A DNA stretch of 45,533 nucleotides from Muribaculaceae bacterium (GTDB lineage: Bacteria > Bacteroidota > Bacteroidia > Bacteroidales > Muribaculaceae): NCBI GenBank assembly GCA_024400935.1, contig JAKSLZ010000014.1, positions 1 through 45,533 on the forward strand, in the 5' to 3' direction. Below the pieces are notes generated by a model that had not been told where the DNA came from, ran no database searches, and saw nothing but the letters and a program-made list of their open reading frames with translations. The position numbers were made by a program, and so were the translations under genes. This document shows, piece by piece, positions 17,796 to 24,802 of the stretch. Each line of letters begins with the position of its first letter. Positions within the stretch are counted from its first letter, which is position 1.

Positions 17796-18752
17796 CTACA
17801 AGGCTTTCACCTCGTCGATACTGAGTTGTGTAACGCTGGCAATCTGTTCAACAGTCATAGTTCCCATTTGCTTGAGTGACAATGCGATCTCTCGAGCACT
17901 ATCGGCACGACCCTCGGCACGACCTTCTGCACGACCCTCGGCACGACCTTCTGCACGACCCTCTGCCCTACCCTCGACACGACCCTCAGCACGGCCCTCA
18001 AGACGGCCCTCAAGGCGGCCCTCGCCACGGGCCGTGGTGATGTTGTCCTGCAAGATGACGATATTGTCAAGGTGACGATAGTAGGCATCCAGTTCGGCCT
18101 TAGTCATGTGCTCAAGCACAAGCTTCTCGCGGGCCTCGCCCAAACCGGGGGCATCGGCGTCGTCAGGTATTTCGCCTGTGTTGAGGAAGTATATCCATTG
18201 CTCCAATGGTACTTTTGACCACTTGTTGAAGTCATTGACTTTGAGGATGTAATATTCGGGGTAGAGTTCACTCACCTCCGACACCTTGAACTTTTGCTGT
18301 TGGAATCCCGACAACGTGAGCAACTCTCCGTTGTGCATGCCCTTGAACTCGGTCTTGCCATGATACACATAGTCGGTGCCGTTGCCCAGTTTGAAGTACA
18401 CAATGTTGATACTATATATCTTGCGGATGTTCTCGTACCCCTGCCCACGGTTGATGTATTCGGTCACAAGTTTTGATGTACCGAAGAGCATGCGCTGGAA
18501 ATAAGCGAACTCGCTCTCGTTCTGCACTTCAATGATAAAAAGCTCACCGTTGTCATCCTCGGCAAGGACGTCAACACGGTTCTGCTTGTCGTTATCGTCA
18601 TCCATATTGCTTTCACTTTCAAGCAGTTTGCGGATGTGGATATTCTTGCCCAGAAGGGTCGTGATGAGTCCTTCAAGCACACCGAAGTTGGCCTTGTCGC
18701 GCAACAAGCGCTTCATCGCCCAGTCAAATCGTATGAGAGTTTTAGATGCCAT
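17796..18752 (-). CDS. Rpn-family PD-(D/E)XK nuclease / putative transposase
   Basis: The 318-aa protein matches the PD-(D/E)XK nuclease family transposase (Rpn/PF12784) group, linked in other bacteria to RecA-independent recombination. It opens LIRFDWAMKRLLRDKANFGVLEGL and carries the nuclease core RVDVLAEDDNGELFIIEVQNE (about 60-80), with the D and ExQ catalytic residues. Next comes the conserved FQRMLFGTSKLVTEYINRGQGY region. Residues about 245-285 are ten consecutive GRxE units (GRLE, GRAE, GRVE), then a short helical end (IALSLKQMGTMTVEQIASV) resembling a helix-turn-helix. The longest frame starts earlier, at 18794; the ATG at 18752 (MASKTLIRFDW) is the usual start. No insertion-sequence ends flank it. 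Confidence 0.88.
   Translation of the reverse strand: MASKTLIRFDWAMKRLLRDKANFGVLEGLITTLLGKNIHIRKLLESESNMDDDNDKQNRVDVLAEDDNGELFIIEVQNESEFAYFQRMLFGTSKLVTEYINRGQGYENIRKIYSINIVYFKLGNGTDYVYHGKTEFKGMHNGELLTLSGFQQQKFKVSEVSELYPEYYILKVNDFNKWSKVPLEQWIYFLNTGEIPDDADAPGLGEAREKLVLEHMTKAELDAYYRHLDNIVILQDNITTARGEGRLEGRLEGRAEGRVEGRAEGRAEGRAEGRAEGRAEGRADSAREIALSLKQMGTMTVEQIASVTQLSIDEVKAL
17905..18028 (-). repeat. 12-bp coding tandem repeat (GRxE units)
   Basis: About ten 12-bp units encode the GRxE run in the Rpn-family protein. Several units are identical or differ at one or two bases, so the array can change length in frame. Confidence 0.8.
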
Positions 18753-19068
18753 AGAGTTGCTTTCCGTTAAATCTGTTTTGCAAAAATACAACAATATTTG
18801 TTATGCGTCAAGATTTTGAACAAAAAAGTGCTTCGTTGATTTTACCGGGCAACTATTCGTCAACGGCTCTATCTCGCGCAGATCTTATCAATCTCACCGA
18901 TAAAATTTGGATCAGCGGAATTTTCTCTAGTACATTTTTCAATGTCGCATTGAAGGTATTGTATATCTCCAATGTCCGAAGGACGTCAGAGTGTCAGCCC
19001 ACCATATACGCCACAGCAAAGCGCCAACCAGAAAAAATCCACTGTTCCTAAAATTTGGCGTATAGGCC
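18753..19068. other. gene-free gap with a decayed repeat
   Basis: This gap holds a degraded end of a family A repeat (18849-18883: GCAACTATTCGTCAACGG then ATCTCGCGCAGAT). A plus-strand open frame of 82 codons (18803-19051) crosses it but shows no coding features. Confidence 0.5.
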
Positions 19069-19104
19069 AAAAAAATAGAGCTGGCGTTTGGGTGCCAGCC
19101 CTAT
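19069..19104 (-). terminator. intrinsic terminator of the FadL-type gene
   Basis: GCTGGC (19080-19085) pairs with GCCAGC (19094-19099), extended by flanking AATAG/CTATT-like pairs, around an 8-nt loop. Seven A's at 19069-19075 give the minus-strand U-run. It lies about 30 nt past the stop of the gene ending at 19133. Confidence 0.85.
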
Positions 19105-19132
19105 TGTGTGGAATATTCTGTTTAAGTGAGAT

Positions 19133-20476
19133 TTAGAACTTGTAGTCAACACCCACACCGAATACCTTGTTGGTGCGGCTGTAAACATCCTTGCCCGCAA
19201 AGGGAGTGCCGCAGTAACCGGGGCCACCTGCTGCCTGTGCAGCGCAGTTCTTTGTGTAGTCGCTGTAGGTTGTCCAGAAGTAAGCGACGTTAAGTTTCAA
19301 CTTGGGAGTGAGGTTCACTGCACCACCGAAGCCGATTGAGTAACTGTCGCAAGAGAATGAAGTCTGGCTCTGATAGCCGTCGCTCAAACCGTAGTCGGTG
19401 ATCTGACCACCGGCGCTCACTGTGAACATCTTGTTGATGTCCCACTCAGCACCCAGCAGGTACTCATTAGTGCCACGGGTGAGGGCTTTCTGCTTGTCAT
19501 GAGCCATACCAGCGTGCTTGTCATCATAGAAGTGGTATTCTACAGTTGCACGGAGCTTCTCGGGGATAATCTCATAGCCAGCGGCTACATAGAGAATTGA
19601 GGGCAGGTCGTTGGGGGTGTTCACGCCGTCCTTGTAGTCAGCAAGAGCGCTCTCAAAGGTGGTGGGCACACAGTCGAGCTGCTTGGTGTCGTTCTCGATG
19701 TTGAGCTTAGTCTTATACTCAAACTTAGTGGCGAGGGTGAGGCCCTTGTACTTGAAGTCAAGGCCAACGATGGGAGTTATGCCCCAGCCTGTCTGGTTGC
19801 AGTCAAGTGCAATCTTGGCAAGAGGAGTCTCGCCCATAATTGCGTTGACATGTCCTGTGTAGTTGCCGTTGAAGTAGTTAGCGCGGGCACCCAGGTGAGC
19901 CGAGAGATGCTCGTTGATTTTATAAGAAGCACCAGCCTGGAGGCCGAAGATGTACTGGCGTCCCTTCATGGCGCTACCCAACTGATAGGCTCCGGGGAGC
20001 AAGGGATGTCCTGTGGGTGCTGTCTGAGCGTAGATACCGGTCATGACTGCATCGTCAAACATGGGAAGACCCTTGTCAAACGAGCACTTGCCGCCGCCAC
20101 CGGTCACACCGAAACCACCCTGGAACACCCAGTCACCTTTTTTATACATTGCCTGTAAAGAGGGCAGCACGGGAGCCGCTGCGTCACCTTCATACAGCTT
20201 AGTCTTCTGCTCAGGAGTGAGGAAGGGAGCGTCAAATGTTGACTCCACGTTGCGAGTCTGGAATGCGCTCTGGACATTGAAAGAGAGCGTGAGGCCCTCG
20301 TGCTCGTTAAATGCGGTACCAGCAGGGTTAGTATAAACGGCGTCTACCTCAGTAGATGCACCGCGCGCCATCATACGGTTAAAAGCTATGTGCTGGTTAG
20401 TGTTTGTGAGCAGGCCACCTGCCCAAGCAGATGATGCTGCCATCATTGCAATTGATGCTACTAATACTTTCTTCAT
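19133..20476 (-). CDS. OmpP1/FadL/TodX-family outer membrane transporter
   Basis: The 447-aa product has a signal peptide (MKKVLVASIAMMAASSAWA) and the FadL-type N-terminus: a GGLLTNTNQHIAFNRMMARGA plug region (in outline), then VDAVYTNPAGTAF with the NPAG motif, then a series of amphipathic beta strands ending in an aromatic residue (VGVDYKF). FadL proteins form a 14-strand barrel that passes hydrophobic molecules, such as long-chain fatty acids, across the outer membrane. The true substrate here is unknown. It is a single-gene unit with a -7 box upstream and a terminator downstream. Two Cys-containing loops (NCAAQAAGGPGYCGTP region) near the C-terminus could form a disulfide. Confidence 0.9.
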   Translation of the reverse strand: MKKVLVASIAMMAASSAWAGGLLTNTNQHIAFNRMMARGASTEVDAVYTNPAGTAFNEHEGLTLSFNVQSAFQTRNVESTFDAPFLTPEQKTKLYEGDAAAPVLPSLQAMYKKGDWVFQGGFGVTGGGGKCSFDKGLPMFDDAVMTGIYAQTAPTGHPLLPGAYQLGSAMKGRQYIFGLQAGASYKINEHLSAHLGARANYFNGNYTGHVNAIMGETPLAKIALDCNQTGWGITPIVGLDFKYKGLTLATKFEYKTKLNIENDTKQLDCVPTTFESALADYKDGVNTPNDLPSILYVAAGYEIIPEKLRATVEYHFYDDKHAGMAHDKQKALTRGTNEYLLGAEWDINKMFTVSAGGQITDYGLSDGYQSQTSFSCDSYSIGFGGAVNLTPKLKLNVAYFWTTYSDYTKNCAAQAAGGPGYCGTPFAGKDVYSRTNKVFGVGVDYKF

Positions 20477-20502
20477 ACCTTAATTTTTTTATTTTCAGGC
20501 CA

Positions 20503-20510
20503 CAAAAGTA
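20503..20510 (-). promoter_or_regulatory. -7 element of the FadL-type gene
   Basis: TACTTTTG on the minus strand, 26 nt before the ATG at 20476. No convincing -33 box was found 19-21 nt upstream. Confidence 0.5.
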
Positions 20511-20675
20511 TTACAAACGATTCACATCGTTGTCCTAAATCGCTAAAAAAATGTCCATTTAGGGCATTTCTACCAAATTATTACAAAACTTAACAATCTA
20601 AATAGTTAACCAAAGTTAATTTGTCACATCGACTCACAAGCCCCCCCCTTGCTGAGGATGGTAGCTGTTGACACT

Positions 20676-20740
20676 GATGCCGGTGTTGTGCGTTTGAGAT
20701 ATGAGCTTTCTCTATAAATCAAACATGCAACACCGGCATC
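20676..20740. repeat. long interrupted stem-loop
   Basis: The left arm 20676-20697 pairs with 20719-20740: 13 bp (GATGCCGGTGTTG with CAACACCGGCATC), a 3-nt mismatch, then 6 bp (GTTTGA with TCAAAC), around a 21-nt loop. It lies beyond the 3' end of the DUF2807 gene and could be a terminator, processing site or dispersed repeat. Confidence 0.65.
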
Positions 20741-20898
20741 GGTCACGAGGCTCGAAGGCCCGCATATACAAGGGGTGAATATTTCTGTTTTTGTCAGAAC
20801 ACCCGCCCCTGTACATTTTTACTGATTGTTTTTTCTTCCAGAAATTAAAATAATCTCTTCTCTGGTGGTGAAAGATCTTTTTGAAACTAAGAGATGAA

Positions 20899-21621
20899 TT
20901 ACTTTTTCTCGTCTTCGAGCAGGCCCAGCTTAATGCCTCTCAGGATCTTGGCTTTGGAAACCTTGGCAGGCATTTTCTTGCATAGCACCAGAGCGCCACC
21001 GGCACCTTTCAGCTTGAGTTCTTCGGTCACATCACACCTTACCACACCTCTACCGGTGTAACGCACATCGGCTTTGCGTGCCTTGAGTTCCTGCACATTG
21101 AGGTCACCGGTACCCAGTCCTCTCACTACCAGCAGGTCGCACTTGCCACTGGCATAGATGTCGCCCCATCCAGTCTTGATACTCACTGTGAGTTTTTCAA
21201 CATCCACCCCTTTCAGCTTGGTGTCACCGTTGCGAGTACTCACTGCAGTAAACTCCTTGAGCCCCTTGGGAACAGTAACAGTCACGGTGCTGTCAGCATT
21301 GTTCTCGACAAACTCGAGTGTGCTGGAGTAAACCGTGAGCACGGGGGTTTGGTCCTTGCCCATCATGTCCTCCGACACCTGGATTGTGAGTTTCTTTTTG
21401 CCAGTGTTAGTAAAAATCAAGTTGTTGGCAACCTTCTTTGTTGCTTTGAACTGCACATGGCCTGCGAGCGTTTTGCTGGGTTTATACACAACATCAATGT
21501 TATTGTTAACCACTAACTTTGTGAAATCACCCACATTGATATCAAAATCCTCGACTTGAGCCACTGCGTTGAGCGATGTAAGCATGGCCAGCGCCATTAT
21601 TAATAAGCTTAATTTCTTCAT
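20899..21621 (-). CDS. secreted DUF2807 (head GIN domain) protein
   Basis: The 240-aa product starts with a signal peptide (MKKLSLLIMALAMLTSLNAVA) and continues with the DUF2807 pattern found widely in Bacteroidetes: DFTKLVVNNNIDVVYKP near the N-terminus, then repeated beta-strand turns such as LTVYSSTLEFVENNADSTV, LKEFTAVSTRNGDTKLKG and LTVSIKTGWGDIYASGKC. These suggest a right-handed beta-helix-like adhesin or polymer-binding fold. Function is unknown. It is 19 nt downstream of dusB on the same strand, so the two are probably co-transcribed, although their roles seem unrelated. The last residues (LLEDEKK) are charged. Confidence 0.85.
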   Translation of the reverse strand: MKKLSLLIMALAMLTSLNAVAQVEDFDINVGDFTKLVVNNNIDVVYKPSKTLAGHVQFKATKKVANNLIFTNTGKKKLTIQVSEDMMGKDQTPVLTVYSSTLEFVENNADSTVTVTVPKGLKEFTAVSTRNGDTKLKGVDVEKLTVSIKTGWGDIYASGKCDLLVVRGLGTGDLNVQELKARKADVRYTGRGVVRCDVTEELKLKGAGGALVLCKKMPAKVSKAKILRGIKLGLLEDEKK

Positions 21622-21640
21622 AATATTTTTTTTATGTTCA

Positions 21641-22648
21641 TTATCCTAATTTAATCTTCTCGTTGCGGTGAGGCAGGATGTCGCGCTCCACATGATCAAG
21701 GATTGCGACAAGTTCGTCACGGGTATTGGCCTGCAGCATGGCAATGCGGGTGGCCCTGAAGTCATAGATACCCTTGAACAGCGGCGTAGCGGCCAGATGA
21801 CGTCTTATGTGAAGTATGCCTCGATACTCGTCGATGCGGTCAATACTTTCATCAATCTGCCGGCGCACAAGAGCCATCTTCTCAGTATCAGTGATTACGG
21901 GCAGCTCGCCGGTGGCCATGTAGTGTTTCATCTCGCGGAAAATCCACGGGGCGCCTATGGTGGCACGGCCCACCATGATACCGTCCACACCATAGCGGTC
22001 ATAGTACTCAACTAGTTTTTGTGGCGAAGTGATGTCGCCGTTGCCTATGATGGGGATAGTCATGCGCTGATTGTTCTTCACATCGCCTATCAGCGTCCAG
22101 TCAGCTTCACCGTTATACATCTGCGAGCGGGTGCGGCCATGGATGCTCAATGCCTGAATGCCGCAATCCTGCAGCTGCTCGGCCAGCTCAACGATAATCT
22201 TGTTGTTATGGTCCCAGCCCAAGCGGGTCTTGACTGTAACGGGCAGCTTGACTGCCTTGACCACCTCGCGGGTGATTTCGAGCATCAACGGAATATTGCG
22301 CAGCATGCCTGCACCTGCGCCCTTGCCTGCCACCTTCTTCACCGGGCAGCCAAAGTTGATGTCTATGACCTCGGGGTGTGCCTCCTCGGCTATGCGCGCA
22401 GCCTCGACCATAGAGTCCACATCGCGACCATAAATCTGTATGGCAGCCGGACGCTCACCGGGGTTAATGGTGAGCTTGCGCAGCGTGCTGTTGATGCTGC
22501 GAATGAGGGCATCGGCGCTTACAAACTCGGTGTAAACCATGTCGGCGCCTTGCTCACGGCATATCTTGCGGAACGACACATCGGTCACGTCCTCCATGGG
22601 CGCGAGCAACACCGGACGGTCACCTAAATCGATATTTCCTATTTTCAT
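21641..22648 (-). CDS. dusB: tRNA-dihydrouridine synthase
   Basis: The 335-aa FMN enzyme reduces specific uridines in the tRNA D-loop to dihydrouridine. The family pattern is complete: LLAPMEDVTDVSFRKICREQGAD (about 16-38), YTEFVSADAL, IQIYGRD, DINFGCPVKKVAGKGAGAGM with the catalytic Cys (CPVKK), VTVKTRLGWD, LSIHGRTRSQMYNGEADW and IIGNGDITSP, then GVDGIMVGRATIGAPWIF. This fits the DusB subfamily. The open frame allows a TTG start at 22657, but the ATG at 22648 gives the standard MKIGNIDLG start. The enzyme leads a two-gene operon with the DUF2807 protein. Confidence 0.95.
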   Translation of the reverse strand: MKIGNIDLGDRPVLLAPMEDVTDVSFRKICREQGADMVYTEFVSADALIRSINSTLRKLTINPGERPAAIQIYGRDVDSMVEAARIAEEAHPEVIDINFGCPVKKVAGKGAGAGMLRNIPLMLEITREVVKAVKLPVTVKTRLGWDHNNKIIVELAEQLQDCGIQALSIHGRTRSQMYNGEADWTLIGDVKNNQRMTIPIIGNGDITSPQKLVEYYDRYGVDGIMVGRATIGAPWIFREMKHYMATGELPVITDTEKMALVRRQIDESIDRIDEYRGILHIRRHLAATPLFKGIYDFRATRIAMLQANTRDELVAILDHVERDILPHRNEKIKLG

Positions 22649-22654
22649 CGTCTG

Positions 22655-22662
22655 CAAAATTA
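22655..22662 (-). promoter_or_regulatory. -7 element just upstream of dusB
   Basis: TAATTTTG followed by CA on the minus strand, ending 6 nt before the ATG. If used, the 5' leader would be only a few nucleotides or absent. The -33 box is poor. Confidence 0.4.
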
Positions 22663-22769
22663 ATGTTTTTTTCTAAAACATAACTCATGCACTAGAAAAA
22701 TTAACCATTTTTCGGGTAACTTCGCACCAAATGTCACAATCTAGCAATAAAACTAAGCATGTACAACTA

Positions 22770-23146
22770 GTAACTATACAATACGTTTTTTGTGGAGTCC
22801 CCACCGCCCAAACCTCACCGCAATCTTTCTCTCGCACAAAGTATAAGACACAGAGAAAGATATAGTGTAGGGCTAAGAGAGAGGGGATCGCAAAAAGCCC
22901 TTTGCCCGATCACGGGCATTGATGTAGGGACGACACCCCCGTGTCGTCCGTATGTTCGGAACGAGCATGATTTGAGACAAGCTACTGTGTTACAGCGCCC
23001 TGCGGTCGCTACGAACGACACAGGGGTGTTGTCCCTGCTGCCCGTTACCGGGCAAAACGTTGCTTTAGGCTTTCAGCCTCATTGTTTATTTTCAATTAAA
23101 AAATTCTGTGAGATCCGCGCGGGGTGTTCCATTGGTGTATAGTTAC
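22770..23146 (+). mobile_element. family A repeat, copy A5, with a nested family C repeat
   Basis: The 377-bp span is bounded by family A termini, GTAACTATAC (22770-22779) and ATTGGTGTATAGTTAC (ending 23146). Its interior differs from other A copies: about 22880-23085 is a GC-rich family C repeat with a GGACGACAC/GTGTCGTCC hairpin (22928-22949), related to 41093-41240 in reverse orientation. Flanking 9-mers (GTACAACTA, GAACAAATA) agree at 7 of 9 positions, perhaps a diverged target duplication. The gap from 22663 to 23296 holds no other gene. Confidence 0.7.
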
Positions 23147-23296
23147 GAACAAATAAACCGAAAGATATTTTTCGAAATTAAAAGCGCAAGGGTGTGATAC
23201 AATTTCTTCTAATTTTGAGATGATGGCACGATTATTGCACCATCTTTTTTGTGAGACACACTCATTTTTACTAATCATTAAAAACACATCCTTAAT

Positions 23297-24757
23297 ATGA
23301 AACCAACCAAGAACCACATCTACTGTCCTGCAAGTCACAAGCCCAAGATCTTGTTTAAGACACAAAAGAAAGCCGACAACTTTATTAAGTTTAACAGCGA
23401 GGAGATACTGGACGAAACCGGCGTGGCACCGGTGCGCAGCTACTACTGCATGGTGTGCGGCGGATGGCACGTGACCAGCAACCCCTCTAAGGAAGAAGGC
23501 GAAAGACTCAACCAGCGCGACCAGCGTGCGACAAGACGCCTGCGCACACAGGCCGAGACCGAGCAACTCATGAAAGACAACCTCAAGGAGATAACCGAGA
23601 TGCAGCCACAGTTCAACCAGCACCTGCTCAAGTGGGAGCTCAGCGAGGCTCACGAGTGCTTCAGGCTAGCCCGACACAAAATCATCTTAATGCGGGCCGT
23701 GGGCGCATACGCCACCAAAAACAAAATCACACAGATACTGGCTAAGGCCATCAAACTGTGCGACAACATGTACTTCTTGCAGCGGTCGCACTGCCATGTG
23801 GAGAGGCTGTCGGCCGACGATATAGAGCGCATCATGGCTAAGAAGGAACGCAACAGCTGGGAGGAGTCCATGGTGCAGTCAATAGAGACAGTGAGGGAGT
23901 TCAGGCTGCACAACAGCTTGGTATATGGCGACCTGCCCCGACTTTACAACCACCTGCAGCTGGCCGTGACCATGGCACAGTTTGATAAAGCGCTCTCCAT
24001 CTTGGACCAGTGCCGGGACATCGTCAGTGACATGGCACAACAAGGCGCCTCTGAGAACGACCTTAACAGCGCTCTGACTACAATAAAAAGCCGCGAATAC
24101 ATGATTGACACGCTTCAGGACGTTTACAACTCGCCCTCCAACTCCCTGGGCAAAGTATATGGAACAACCCCAGAGTTGAACTCGTGGAGAAAAATCAGGG
24201 ACAACTACCCCTTAATCAAGAAAATAAACAGCCGCATCGCTACGCTTGAGCACATACAGGACCCTCAGGAGCTCGAAAACGAGCTCGCAGCATGCCGCAA
24301 GCTGGTCAAGGGAATCAAGGGTGCCACCAAGGAATTTCGCAACCACTACTACGAATTGCTTGATGCCATGAGCACTACACCCCCTTCTGCCACCGAGGCA
24401 ACGAAGAGCATTGAACCAGTACAAGAGCCAGCAACAACAGGACCCGATATCCCTGCAGCACCCGACAACGAGCCCCAACACGCAAAAGACAAGCGCATTA
24501 AACTACAGATTCTGAACATGCTGGAACGCATGCAGCAAACCTATGCCGAGGGCAAACTGGCTGCCTGCAAGAGCAACTATGACGGTTGTTGCTACCTGAT
24601 GTCGGTCATCGACGAGGTTGACGACGAGTACACCCGCGCCATCGAGGCACACCTGGAGGCATGGGAAGCGCGCCTGGGACTGAACCAAACCGACTTGTTT
24701 GAATCATTCAGTGAATACACACAGTTCAGGTCTATGCCATCCTGTGGACAGAGCTGA
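23297..24757 (+). CDS. unrecognised protein with N-terminal zinc-ribbon motif
   Basis: The 486-aa product has no signal peptide or membrane segment. Its N-terminus (residues 9-60) carries a putative metal site: YCP at 9-11 (Cys10, His14 nearby), then RSYYCMVCGGWHVTS with Cys51, Cys54 and His58. A CP-K start followed by R-Y-C-x2-C-x2-WH-x-TS is a short zinc-ribbon pattern I associate with phage and plasmid proteins. Residues about 65-355 are highly charged and helical, probably coiled-coil or TPR-like bundles. Then comes a Pro/Thr/Glu-rich linker (about 358-395) and a second helical domain to the end. I cannot name the family or its function. It stands alone between repeat A5 and a convergent gene. 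Confidence 0.75.
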   Translation: MKPTKNHIYCPASHKPKILFKTQKKADNFIKFNSEEILDETGVAPVRSYYCMVCGGWHVTSNPSKEEGERLNQRDQRATRRLRTQAETEQLMKDNLKEITEMQPQFNQHLLKWELSEAHECFRLARHKIILMRAVGAYATKNKITQILAKAIKLCDNMYFLQRSHCHVERLSADDIERIMAKKERNSWEESMVQSIETVREFRLHNSLVYGDLPRLYNHLQLAVTMAQFDKALSILDQCRDIVSDMAQQGASENDLNSALTTIKSREYMIDTLQDVYNSPSNSLGKVYGTTPELNSWRKIRDNYPLIKKINSRIATLEHIQDPQELENELAACRKLVKGIKGATKEFRNHYYELLDAMSTTPPSATEATKSIEPVQEPATTGPDIPAAPDNEPQHAKDKRIKLQILNMLERMQQTYAEGKLAACKSNYDGCCYLMSVIDEVDDEYTRAIEAHLEAWEARLGLNQTDLFESFSEYTQFRSMPSCGQS

Positions 24758-24802
24758 TTTTGCCCAAGCACGACAGCTGTAAGGTGACGGGGCGCTCCTG
24801 GC

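Larger units (their letters stand above)
20477..20898. other. gene-free gap (422 nt)
   Basis: It holds the -7 box of the FadL-type gene, an 8-C run at 20641-20648 and the long stem-loop at 20676-20740. No ORF is supported. Confidence 0.7.

Noticed and set aside
17796-18752. full insertion sequence around the Rpn-family gene
   Set aside because: No terminal inverted repeats or target duplication flank the gene; this family is chromosomal and not part of a classical IS.
18803-19051. 82-codon plus-strand ORF in the gap after the Rpn-family gene
   Set aside because: It overlaps a decayed mobile repeat and has no signal, domain or promoter.
20641-20648. C8 homopolymer as a phase-variation tract
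   Set aside because: It is intergenic, about 165 nt from the nearest start codon and outside any promoter spacer that I can identify.
22792-23142. 116-codon ORF within repeat A5
   Set aside because: It lies entirely within a mobile repeat and a nested hairpin element; a similar frame in C1 is not conserved as protein.
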